Positions 34,701 to 43,774 of a DNA stretch of 64,000 nucleotides are shown here, piece by piece. The number at the start of each line of letters is the position of its first letter. Position 1 is the stretch's first letter. This DNA is from Liolophura sinensis. Lineage: Eukaryota; Mollusca; Polyplacophora; Chitonida; Chitonidae. Below the pieces are notes generated by a model. The model ran no database searches and was not told the origin of the DNA. It saw only the letters and a list, made by a program, of their open reading frames with translations. The stretch spans positions 18,217,485-18,281,484 of the forward strand of contig NC_088296.1 in the NCBI RefSeq assembly GCF_032854445.1, in the 5' to 3' direction. A program made the position numbers and the translations under genes.

Positions 34701-35658
34701 GCGGCCAGCATCATGGTGGGGGGAAACCCACGACCATCCGCAGGTTGCTGGAAGACCTTCTCACTTACGGCCGGTGAGCCATTTTCAATAAGCCAAATCA
34801 GCATGAGTCTCACCTGTTCATGCAGGTTTGGAGGAAACAAGGTCAGGGCTCTTAGAAATTAATGCGAATAACACATGATTTTACGGCAACTGCTTACACC
34901 ATCACTGAGTCACCAGACTCGACCATGCAATTTGAAAGAAATGTCATAGCTGCTCTAATTCAATCATCAGCACTCTCTTTGGGCACACAAAACCTAAGGA
35001 GGTTTAAAACCAAAGATAATGCAATCAAGGCAAATAAGATATTATGCAAAACACATAAATTAAAGCTTTCAGGTCAGAAACTTTCTTTCCGAAAAAGAAA
35101 TCTTGATATTCTGCAGGTCAGTCCAGAAGTTGGAGTTCACATGACTGACCTATCATGGGTGAAAACAAAATATGCATTCCATGTTAATGCATACGGAAAA
35201 CGACCCATATTTTACACCACCATTTTCCTGTGCGAATGTGCCATAAAAGTATATCACTACATATAATTAAAATTATATTTTTTTTGTATGTAATTGTACC
35301 CACAACGTTTTTTAACTAGAGAGATCTTGAGGGCTCTAGCTTCCAGGCCGTCTTACAGAAAGTGCTGGCGTATATATACATTTAGCTCCGTGTTGTCTTT
35401 TCTGTTCAGTCGTTCTAACTCAAACGGAACGTAAACTGTACATATAGAATGTTGTTGTTGTTGTAGCTTCTTGTAGGTACTCGACATATGGATGTAAATC
35501 GTATGAACCCAAATGCTTGGAGCACAGTGAGGCTTGTGCCCAACTTTATAATCGTCAGAGAGCTGCCTGTCTAGTAGTGATGATTACCTTTCCCTGTCCG
35601 TGTGTGTAAAGGACGGGTTCCATGAACGAGCAGTTGCGTTGACATTCGTGGCAGCCAT
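28558..35658 (-). CDS. SRP19: SRP19, signal recognition particle 19 kDa protein (five exons)
   Basis: Join on the minus strand: 35658-35588, 34022-33947, 32269-32198, 30965-30854, 28715-28558; phases agree, 489 nt, 162 aa. SRP19 binds helices 6 and 8 of SRP RNA and is needed for SRP54 loading onto the particle that targets ribosomes to the ER. Diagnostic blocks: ERWICIYPAYINSKKTIAEG with RRIPKEA, GVDNPTYNEIRDVCASAGI, NKVYPRELDHRDQKSRGRIR, VQLKKEDGS, and a C-terminal KLKTR followed by Gln/Ser-rich and GKNQKKKGRKGK tails, as in the lysine-rich tail of human SRP19 (144 aa). The extra length is in the Ser/Gln linker. AATAAA on the minus strand at 28170 and 28141 could end the transcript. It is convergent with APC and divergent from the gene at 35959. 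Confidence 0.97.
28748..28972 (-). mobile_element. SINE-A inside SRP19 intron 4
   Basis: Tail TTTATTTGATTG, core CAACCAGCAATTGGCTGG (diverged), B-box region, and head GGGTCATTCTGCTGCACTAG. The head passes directly into a short tandem repeat. Confidence 0.8.
28955..29090. repeat. Short tandem repeat derived from the SINE-A head
   Basis: Repeated CACTAGCACACTAATCA units, about 17 bp, with shorter variants. The unit resembles the antisense SINE head GCGCTAGCGCGCTAACCG, at whose edge it starts. Confidence 0.8.
30455..30727 (+). mobile_element. SINE-A with a poly-C run
   Basis: Nearly full length from GTGGCCAAAGTGGGTAGTAT to the AAATA tail. A run of about 20 C at 30511-30530 replaces part of the region before the B box. 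Confidence 0.85.
30854..30965 (-). CDS. SRP19: SRP19 exon 4
   Basis: Acceptor TTCACACAG, donor ACCA|GTAAGC; NKVYPRELDHRDQK, GRIRVQLKKEDGS and LLEQFPT match the conserved SRP19 core. Confidence 0.97.
31196..31640 (-). mobile_element. MITE-like family D element split by a SINE
   Basis: TACTGTTAATCGTTAACC with TTTTCAACCTC at the left and ATGCAAATTTCGTAAAACTG with CTCCCTCAGAATG at the right match the element at 1122-1342. The middle is interrupted by SINE-A at 31255-31476. Confidence 0.5.
31255..31476 (+). mobile_element. SINE-A, head truncated
   Basis: CCTCTCACAAATGCAGTTG, B box GTGAGTTCAAGTCC, core CACCATAATGCTGGTCGCC, tail AATAAATAAAC. It is inserted in a MITE-like element. Confidence 0.85.
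31785..32150 (-). mobile_element. SINE-B, full length
   Basis: Antisense copy running from GAGTGAGTGAGTGAGTGC and GGGGTTTAACGTCG to the tRNA-like head CCAACTGTGCTATCCGGGCC. It ends about 48 bp from SRP19 exon 3. Confidence 0.88.
32198..32269 (-). CDS. SRP19: SRP19 exon 3
   Basis: Acceptor TTACCAG, donor GAG|GTAAGA; 24 codons starting GVDNPTYNEIRDVC and ending GVE. Confidence 0.97.
32356..32625 (-). mobile_element. SINE-A, full length
   Basis: The best complete copy: AAATA tail, core, B box GACTTGAACTCACAGC and head GCGCTAACCGACTGAGCCAC plus GGAGGCCCC. It can serve as the reference for the family. Confidence 0.9.
32741..32977 (+). mobile_element. SINE-A, diverged
   Basis: Head GTGGCCGATGGGGTTAGC, degenerate B box, core CACCGTAATGCTGGTTGCC, tail CAAATCAAATAAATA. 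Confidence 0.8.
33307..33462 (-). mobile_element. SINE-A, 3' half
   Basis: Long TTTA tail, GATTGGTGTTTTACGCCG, core GGCCAGCATTATGGTGGG, ending at GGTTGATGGCAGACC. Confidence 0.85.
33640..33778 (+). mobile_element. LINE 3'-tail-like fragment, copy 2
   Basis: GGAATTGTACATACATGTTC, GTTATAGAGGGCC, GAGCAAATTGTTCAATTTG and AAATAAAGGTTTCATTCAT match the order at 542-655. Confidence 0.4.
33947..34022 (-). CDS. SRP19: SRP19 exon 2
   Basis: Acceptor TTTTTTAG, donor GCG|GTAAGC; encodes WICIYPAYINSKKTIAEGRR and IPKEA, the signature RNA-binding block of SRP19. Confidence 0.97.
34133..34346 (+). mobile_element. MITE-like element, family F
   Basis: CTGGATTCTGAGAGTTTCAC, GGAACATGGGTTGATATTC, GTGACATTTATTTGCCTC and AAATTTTAGTTCATTTAGG recur at 47215 and 61940. 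Confidence 0.55.
34641..34780 (-). mobile_element. SINE-A, 3' half
   Basis: TTTATCTAATTGGTGTTTTA, core GGCCAGCATCATGGTGGG, to CTTACGGCCGGTGAGCC. Confidence 0.8.
35588..35658 (-). CDS. SRP19: SRP19 exon 1
   Basis: Start codon at 35658 in GGTACAAAATGGCTGCC; encodes MAATNVNATARSWNPSFTHT then DRE plus two bases; donor AG|GTAATC. Phase 2 joins exactly to G-TGG of exon 2, giving ERWICIYPAY. Confidence 0.93.
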
Positions 35659-35958
35659 TTTGTACCTTAATACTCTTGAGTAAAAAACTAACCCATAATT
35701 TGCAACTGGAAGCCATACAAATATCTCTAAAATTCGCTGATATACCTCAACAAATTATCTTCTGGAAAGTTTTTTTTCAAGCTTTGCGACATTAAAATGG
35801 AGATAAGAGTAAAGTAAATTCCATCCTGTTTAGAGAGTGTAAATATGACGTCATTGGGGAATCCCTCTCGTCTACACGTGGCAACGGATTTCCATAAACA
35901 TTAGCACGTGGAGGAAACTCTTGACACCTCCACCTCTGCTTTGTCCAGAAAAATCGAC
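35659..35958. promoter_or_regulatory. Bidirectional promoter between SRP19 and the divergent gene
   Basis: The start codons of SRP19 (-) and the gene at 35959 (+) are 300 bp apart. The interval holds a palindromic CRE TGACGTCA at 35846-35853 overlapping ATTGG (inverted CCAAT) at 35853-35857, and CACGTG E-boxes at 35875-35880 and 35905-35910, 30 bp apart. No TATA box is placed. Motifs are seen; their use is inferred. Confidence 0.6.
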
Positions 35959-36123
35959 ATGGACACGGTATATATCGAGAATTCCGACGAAGAATCGAGT
36001 TCTGGCTGTGAATCGGGGGGAGAAGAATACCGTTTCACCCATGACCACTCTGAAGAATCGTCAAATTTGAACGCATACCAGCATGCGGTAAAGCGATTAC
36101 CACGGCAAAAGGGGCATCATAAG
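35959..36123 (+). CDS. Unrecognised gene, exon 1
   Basis: 55 codons, donor AAG|GTATAA, phase 0. Acidic Ser/Glu-rich start, Tyr/His-containing middle, basic end. Confidence 0.7.
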
Positions 36124-39095
36124 GTATAAATCTATACACAGATGTAGTATGGCCCAACACAGCCGTTATATTTTAACATTATAATAATAATAATTTTTAA
36201 TATTTTGGAAGTCAGTGGTTCAGTGCTTTACAGTAGGCTTCTGTGTTTGTATGTCGATATGATATCTTGCAAAGAAAGAAAACAGACCACAATTAAAGAC
36301 TTTTAAAATCTGAAGATTGAGTAGGTCTCTATCTTAAAAAGCCTTACAGGGGCCACAGTTGGTTAGCGTGCTAGCGCAGCCTAATGAACCAGGAGTCTCT
36401 CACCAATGCGGTCGTTGTGAGTTCAAGTCCAGCTCATGCTGGCTTCCTCTCCGGCCGTATGTGGGAAGGTCTTCAGCAACCTGCGGATGGTCGTGGGTTT
36501 CCCCCAGGCTCTGCCCAGTTTCCACCCACCATGATGCTGGCCGCCTTCGTATAAGTGAAATATTCTTGAGTAAGACTTAAAACACCAATCAAATAAATAA
36601 ATAAATAAAAAGCCTTACTTTTGTTTTTTTGTTTTTTGGGGCGTTTTTGTTTTTTGTTATATTTACCCCTGAATTAAATGAAGTCAAATGTTTTAATTTT
36701 AAATCACATAAGTTTTCTGGAACATCAATTGTACATCACATACAAAATGCCTCCCCCCCCCCCCCCCCACCCATAGCTGCTCTGATCCTGTAGAGGCCTA
36801 CCATAGATAAGAATTTAATGCCAAATTTGTTTTTTCATGTAGAGTATCACATCACATAACTTGAATGGTCAATGACAGTGTCCTTCAAGACTGTGTTTAA
36901 TCTGATAATTTTGTTATTTCAGTTAAAAGTACGCCACCTAGTAGCTCCTGATGCTTCTCCAGGGAAAACTGCTTATCTAGGCAAGCACTGGGATGTCCAG
37001 TATGCAGCCCTTGAGAGGTCAACACGATCTGAAACACTTGCAGCTATTAAAGAGTATGCCATATGACAGGAGAGAAAAAAGGGTGTCCTTAATTAAACCT
37101 CTATAATCACATTTATAGAAGCAGCTCAGTAACACCAGGTTTGACACAATATGTGCTTACTGACACTGAACATGACACCTCACCCATGAGTGACACCAGA
37201 CGTGATACTCCATCCACTCACACAACATAACCTTATTGACACTATTGTCTAATTATACTCGTAAGTTACATTAGGTTTGACACCTAATCCATTCACATAG
37301 CATGAGTGTACTGACACAAGACATCACACCTTATCCATTAGTGGCACAAGGTTTTAATCAGTGACACTAGGTATGACACTTAACCCATTCACAGAACATG
37401 AGCCTACTGACACTAGATCTGACATGTCACCCACAAATGACACCAAACCTGACACCTCACCTATTAGTGACACTGGGTATGATACTTAACTCGCACAGTA
37501 TGAGCCTACTGGCACCAGACCTAACACCTTGCCCATTAATGGCACCAGACCTAACACCTTGCCCATTAATGGCACCAGACCTAACACCTCACCCATTAAT
37601 GGCACTAGACCTGTCACCTCACCCATTAATGACACCTGACTTGACACCTCACCTATTAGTGACATTAAGTAGGACACTTAACCCATTCACACAGTAATCC
37701 ATTTAAATCAGGTGGCAATCCACACACACAGTATTAGTCTGACACCCGACATGACACCTAACCTAATAGTGAGATCAGAGACCTCGCCCATTCACACATT
37801 ATGATTTATACTGACACCTCACCCATTAGTGACACCAGGTATAACATTTACTCCACCCATGCACACAACATGAGCCTACTGACACCAGGCAGGACATTCA
37901 CATTATCCTAACACAAAGTTCACACACCGCACACAGTATGAGTCTGACACCAGACATGACACCCAGCCTATTGACATCTCATCCTTTATTGACACGAGAC
38001 ATGGCATCACCCATTAGTGACACCAGGCATGTCATAAAGTATTGGCCTAGCTGCTGACACAAGGCAAAACCTCAAGCATTATACATATGTGCATGTGATA
38101 TACTGGACAGAGTCATATATGTGAAATATTCTTCAGTATGGTTCTAGAAAGTGCCAAGCCAATCCTAGGTGTGACCAAGCACAGGATTGAACTCTCAATC
38201 TCCAGCTTATTGACCAGTGATGTTCTCCTAATCTGTTTTCAGGGCAATAGAGAAAGAAGTGAGGTCGCAAGTGGAAAAGGAGAGTCAGACGCTGATTCTT
38301 GCCACCAGGTGTCTCTCAAGTGTGCATGAAGAACTGCGAGAGTCAGCTCTTAAGCTGCCGGTGAGCTTTTGATCCCCTAGAAATGCAGCTGGCCTGAAAG
38401 TTGTATCGTAATAACTGGCAGACATTTTTTCATTCCTTTGTTTTGATGTTTTGTTTATATATTGAAAGAAAAACGTAATTTTTAACTGCATAACTGTCAT
38501 TGTTGCTAAAATAAAACCCAATACTGAACTTATTTTTTCAGTTAAATAAGAAAAAAAAAACAGAGATAGCAAAATTTAATTAATATATCAGATGTTATAA
38601 AACCTGTTTTACTATCAACAATGTATAACCCATAGGTATTCTTCCACTTCGAGGGAAACAAATTTCCTTGTGCATTGGTCTATACAGTTACTTTCTCCAA
38701 AATTCTTTAGATAGAAATTGAATGACATTACTGCATACCAGTGAAGAGATTACAAAATCTGTGGTCTGTGTATAATAGTTAATTTAATTAGAATTATTTT
38801 TTTCTGGTTAATAAGAGTACGTTCTTTAATTTTAATTTAAAAAAAGAGCCCATAGTAACTTCCCGCCTGCAGTATCGTTTGCTATGGCTCGTTCCCTGGC
38901 CATGCTTGCTGTGTGATCCTAATTAAGTGATCCTCTGTAATGCAAGAGAACAACAGTCACTCCAGCTTGGACCTGACACACCTTTGTACAGACACCCTAT
39001 TGTTTCGATAATATTCATGTTTTTTCCAGAATTCATATTTTCATATTTTACAGAATATGGAGCCTGGCCGCAGTAGCTGTTGCCTCACACGATAG
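35959..39095 (+). CDS. Unrecognised acidic/helical small protein (four exons)
   Basis: Join 35959-36123, 36923-37053, 38243-38360, 39054-39095; phases agree, 456 nt, 151 aa. Start chosen at ATG 35959 (CGACATGG context). The N-terminus is acidic and Ser-rich (ENSDEESSSGCESGGEE), followed by a basic patch KRLPRQKGHHK, a middle block HLVAPDASPGKTAYLGKHWD and a charged, probably coiled-coil helix (AIEKEVRSQVEKESQ, SSVHEELRESALKLP), ending SSCCLTR. I do not recognise the family, so no function is assigned. Its first exon shares a promoter region with SRP19, suggesting broad expression. The last exon is the weakest: without it the frame would end LPVSF after 38360. Confidence 0.65.
36350..36609 (+). 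mobile_element. SINE-A, full length
   Basis: Head GGGGCCACAGTTGGTTAGCG, B box GTGAGTTCAAGTCC, core CACCATGATGCTGGCCGCC and a repeated AAATA tail. It lies in intron 1 of the unrecognised gene. Confidence 0.88.
36923..37053 (+). CDS. Unrecognised gene, exon 2
   Basis: Acceptor TTGTTATTTCAG, donor GA|GTATGC; encodes LKVRHLVAPDASPGKTAYLG and WDVQYAALERSTRSETL. Phase 0 in, 2 out. Confidence 0.75.
37140..38045. repeat. Degenerate GACACC-rich tandem repeat in an intron
   Basis: Variable 30-50 bp units built on TGACACC, CTCACCCATTAGTGACACC and CACACAGTATGAGCCTACTG. A regular 30 bp part (GGCACCAGACCTAACACC..) lies at 37510-37600. It fills most of intron 2 of the unrecognised gene. Confidence 0.8.
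38243..38360 (+). CDS. Unrecognised gene, exon 3
   Basis: Acceptor CTGTTTTCAG, donor CCG|GTGAGC; helix-forming AIEKEVRSQVEKESQTLILA then SSVHEELRESALKLP. Phase 2 in, 0 out. Confidence 0.75.
39054..39095 (+). CDS. Unrecognised gene, putative last exon
   Basis: Acceptor TTTTACAG; NMEPGRSSCCLTR then TAG. Very short; supported only by acceptor and phase. AATAAA follows near 39933. Confidence 0.45.
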   Translation, partial: NMEPGRSSCCLTR

Positions 39096-39491
39096 GAAGT
39101 GGACATGATCCGTAACCATAGCAACAATACTTTTGCCACATACATCAGTGACATGTTCTTTGAAGTTTGAACTGACAAATGCTTTTGCATATTAATGGAT
39201 ATGGACATAAAGCAAGCTAAAGGATAAATTACCCATAAAGGCACGTGTATAACAATGTACATATTTGTACATGAATATATTAAACAAAATTTTAAACTCT
39301 TTTTTTTTCTGTTTTTGATAAGCTTCAATTTATTTCACAAAAGACGGTAACAATATATATTTGTCTGTAGTATGTAATTAAAATATACAGAATGCAAAAT
39401 TCCTTAATTAAAATTAAGCCACTTGTGTTTGTTACTACTATCATATACATCATGCATGTATATATTTGAGTACATCAACAAGTACTTATAT

Positions 39492-39708
39492 TATACTCTA
39501 ATTCTTCAACCTTTTTCAACCACCTTTGCCACCCATACATTTTGAAACGTTCCGAGAGAGTTATGGGGTCGTACAGAACTAATTTGCACATTTTTATGAA
39601 CCTTACATCTTTAATGACACCAACAAGGTAATTATTTTAGCATCATTTAGCATAATAATTGTACGCTTAAATTTCACTTTAGTGGTTGAAAAGGTTCAAG
39701 ATTTACAG
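39492..39708 (+). mobile_element. MITE-like element, family D, complete
   Basis: Inverted ends CTAATTCTTCAACCTTTTTC and GGTTGAAAAGGTTCAAGATT enclose about 215 bp. Internal TTTTGAAACGTTCCGAGAG and TAGCATCATTTAGC match the copy at 53588. Confidence 0.6.
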
Positions 39709-40284
39709 GACTACTACACAAATGTAGTTATATGGACTTCAAACTATGACAGAAAATATATGCCTATAAAACTGCGTAACTGGGACTGTTAATATGTATG
39801 CATATAATATTATGATATGGAAATGATAAAAGCACATTGCCATAAAATTTAAAAACTTCTTATATGTATATGTATGTACCCTGTATTTCATACCATACTA
39901 CACAAATTTTCTGAAAAAAAATACAAGACTGGAATAAAAATAAAATTGGAAATCCACCTGTTTATTTTATCCGGTGTACTATATAAACATTTTTTTATGA
40001 TTTCCCCTTTTTTTTTTTTTTGCTTCTATATTTTCTGATCAGGTAAACATGACTTTAAAAAGAAATATTGCAGGGACTTCAATTAACATTTCCCATAAAT
40101 TTGATGATTTATCATTTTATTTTTATTTCTACTCCCTCCTCCAACATATAAAAAAACAAACAAGTCACTCTACCCAAGAAACAAAATATAAATCTGTGTG
40201 GCCTCAAACTCCTGTTAACTTTTTGTTAAGGTTGAACAGTACTGTATATATAAAGCTGCCTCTATTCTGACTGCTATATATATC

Positions 40285-40435
40285 CCCTGACCAATGACTC
40301 AGAGGTTGTGGGTTCAAATCCATCCTCTATCAGAAGATTTGTCAGGCACATGTAATGATAAGGTGCACTGGTTTGCCCAGTTCTGTCGGGTTCTCTCATA
40401 TATGTGAAATATTCTTCAAGGATACATGAAAAGCT
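40285..40435 (+). mobile_element. Possible tRNA-derived SINE of another family
   Basis: A B-box-like GTGGGTTCAAATCCATCC is followed by a body ending GTGAAATATTCTTCAAGG, which resembles the SINE-A 3' end. The head is not convincing. Confidence 0.35.
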
Positions 40436-40733
40436 TCATTTTTTTTTCTAATACAAAAAATCTTTTCGGCACACAAAAATGGTTTTAAACTGGTTTAAAC
40501 TGGCTTTTTCTGGTCAGTCCAGAAATTGAGAAGCACCTGTTGACTGGTGGCATCAACAATGATAGTGTGCTGTCAAAGCAACACTGCTGAGAAGAGAGCC
40601 TGAATTAAGAGGGCTAAGCTGTTCCCACAATCCCACCATGACATTTCCCAGTACTGACAGACAATATGCACAAAACAGAGAAATTTAAACTATATGCCTC
40701 AAAAATGAAAATTTGTTTCTACATACATATATG

Positions 40734-40740
<7 letters not shown>

Positions 40741-40790
<50 letters not shown>
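40741..40790. repeat. (TA)n microsatellite
   Basis: About 50 bp of alternating AT. Confidence 0.95.
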
Positions 40791-40793
<3 letters not shown>

Positions 40794-41837
40794 GCATTTC
40801 TAAAATTCCTTAATTCCCTTAAAACAATATACTCTTTGTTTTATGCTAACTTTTCATGTATCCTTTACAATGCGTACAGTTCTTCCCTCCCATGAAAAAA
40901 AATGTTTTCCAAGAACCTAAATCTTATGTTTTCCAGCACTTTCAAGAACAATTTGGCATTAACTGTTCATTTAGGTATAAACAAACCCTCAAGTGAAGAT
41001 TAACAGATACACATTTGGTCATACTTAATATACAGTCCCATTCTGAATACAATTAATGCAATATGACATTGAAAACTCAAGAATTTTCAAGGTCTTGAAA
41101 ACCTTCCAACTAAATTCAAGTAAACGTATGCATATTTAAGGATTTCTAGCACCAGTAGAAACCCTGTATATCGATCAATTAAATACATAACAATAATACT
41201 TATCTCTATAACCTCCTAGACTCATATGTCAGAGTATGCAGTCATTGAGTTACAAAATTACGACAATAGTCACGTCCCATGCTTTACAGCAGTATTTGAG
41301 CAGAGACGGAACTACCGACTGGTTACCTTTTTGCTTTTTCCTTTTGGCAATATCCGACACCCAGAACCATCCAAGAAGATAACTCAGAGGATGTGTCAAT
41401 AATCCTCTGTCTTTTTAGTGTTTTTTATATTCTACATACCACTCAATAATCAAAATGTGCAGATTAATCACAACATGCTGTAAGGTCACATCGTCAACTG
41501 TAACAAAAAATATTTTAATATCTGCAATATTTTACACCCAAACATGCCAAACCCACCCAAGAATATCAATCATAGGAAGATTTATCTATTCTTGTCTTAT
41601 CAGTGTTTTTATATTCCATATAAAACTCCATATTAAAATGGCCAGATTGATCCTACTGTGCGGTAAAGGGACGTCATTCAGTTGTCATATTTACATCGCA
41701 TCTGGAAGCCTGCATGATTGCTATCAATCACATATGACATGTGAATACACCACATATAGTACATGAACTGCAATGGAATTATCTTGCAGCTGTTTGCAAA
41801 GAAATACCTATTATAATTTGTACATACATATTTTTAT

Positions 41838-42024
41838 ATTTATTTATCTGATTGGTGTTTTACGCCGTACTCAAGAATATTTCACTTATGTGACGACAGC
41901 GGCCAGCATTATGGTGGGAGGAAACCGCTCAGGGGAAACCCACGACCATCCACAGATTGCTGGCAGACCTTCCCACGTACGGCTGGAGAGGAAGCCAGCA
42001 TGACCTGGACTTGAACTCACAGCG
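41838..42024 (-). mobile_element. SINE-A, head missing
   Basis: TTTATCTGATTGGTGTTTTA, core GGCCAGCATTATGGTGGG, B box GACTTGAACTCACAGC. Confidence 0.85.
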
Positions 42025-42328
42025 TACATACATATTCAAATGAATTTTGTCTCGTTTGCGCTAAATGTCAGGTACTGTAAGTTATCGTTAAACATATATG
42101 ATATTTTAAACACACATGAAATGTCTTGTCTTGCGTGAATTTCTAAACATGCAACGTGAAATATCCGAATCAAACCGTATGGGCAGGCCCCTTAGGGATT
42201 TCAGATTATCTTGCAACCCATTAAATGCAAGGCTTTTTACATGCAGAGCCCTGCATATTTTATAGATTAAGCAATTTATCCACATTCAAGGACAAATTTT
42301 GTCTTGCAAGTATAAAAGTGACATATAT

Positions 42329-42924
42329 ATTGGGTGGGCATAAAAAAACGGGCCGTACTTTGATGCTGCATTGCGCCATTATCCTTTGTTCAAACCCTTT
42401 CAAACTTTAGACATTCAAATGGCAGGATTTTGTTAATATATTGACCAGTTTTCAAGGTCAAAGCTTTAGCAGTCTGTACACAGGGTTAAAATGAAAACAT
42501 AGCGTCAACGTTCATAACGCAAGTTCCGGTGACCCACATTGCATCGCCTGTCAGGTTGTTATGAGTAGAGTGCACGCTGCACCTGTGTGACACGCGTCTG
42601 GCTCTGGTATCAGAGAAGCCCTTCTGCCAGATAGGCACAAGATTTGCTGATTCAAGATGGTTTTCTTTGCGGCAGACAAGGAATTGATCATCTCTTCAAG
42701 TAAAACAAAGTAGAACATCATTTTGAAATGTCCGGAACATGCGTTTTTTTACTCTAAATTGATTTTGGTCCCACGAACAGAAATCTCAAATGATGAAACT
42801 GAAATTTGGTCTGTATACTTAGGACATAATAGCTTTTGAGTGTGTAAATTTTTAGAAGCTGACGTAAGAGGGTTTCGGAGATAAGAGTGTCAAAGTACGG
42901 CCCAATTTTTTATGCCCACCCGAT
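42329..42924. mobile_element. Non-autonomous DNA transposon with about 33 bp terminal inverted repeats
   Basis: Left terminus 42331-42363 begins TGGGTGGGCATAAAAAAACG and right terminus 42890-42922 ends TTTTTTATGCCCACCC; they are inverted copies with few mismatches and sit in TA-rich flanks (possible TA target duplication). Length is about 595 bp, with no long reading frame. Size, TA context and TIR style suggest a mariner/IS630-type MITE. Confidence 0.8.
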
Positions 42925-43314
42925 GTATATATAAATATTACATGACAACATATATATATATATATCCATATCCATATACAATAACACATTCGTATATGTT
43001 GCATTCACATATACAATAACTTTCGATATATGTATATGACAAAGCAAGAATTACTCTCCTACACGATATTTAAAATATCATACAGTATTTTAAATTCAAA
43101 CACACGTTCAAACAAATGTCAATTCATTTCACTTCTGCTTATTGAGTCCCATTATACAGGTACAAATATCGTACATGTATACGCATGTATTACAATCTTG
43201 TAGTCCTCCCAATTTTTAGGGCTGATATTTAGTATTGACGAAAGCAAAAAATTAGAATTCTCTCTCATTTTGAGGGGTGGGGAGGGGGTTGACGGTATGG
43301 GGAAATAAAGATAT

Positions 43315-43590
43315 GCATATGTTGTTCACTAGCTGGACTAAACTTGTGAGGAAAGCGAAACTCTGTTTTCTGGTTAAAATACATGCACATATGTTGTTCA
43401 CTAGCTGGACTAAACTTGTGAGGAAAGCAAAACTCTGTTTTCTGGTTAAAATACATGCACATATGTTGTTCACTAGCTGGACTAAACTTGTGAGGAAAGC
43501 GAAACTCTGTTTTCTGGTTAAAATACATGCACATATGTTGTTCACTAGCTGGACTAAACTTGTGAGGAAAGCGAAACTCTGTTTTTAAAA
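43315..43590. repeat. 72 bp tandem repeat, four units
   Basis: The unit begins ATGTTGTTCACTAGCTGGAC and ends AAAATACATGCACAT. Units are nearly identical, implying recent expansion. The length is a multiple of three, giving false frames. Confidence 0.95.
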
Positions 43591-43774
43591 ATATATGCAC
43601 AACAGGTAACCATGGAAACTGGTTAATGCACATGTTATAAACAAAATACACATCACATACATATATTTCAAAATCTCACGAAATCAACACATCTTGCATG
43701 TAAAATTCACAACTTACATTCATAACCATGGTAAAACAGGACACATCAATTATTATGGAAGCTTAAACAAATCA

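Noticed and set aside
35908-35958. Earlier non-ATG start for the gene divergent from SRP19
   Set aside because: The upstream codon is GTG; the first ATG, at 35959, has an acceptable context.
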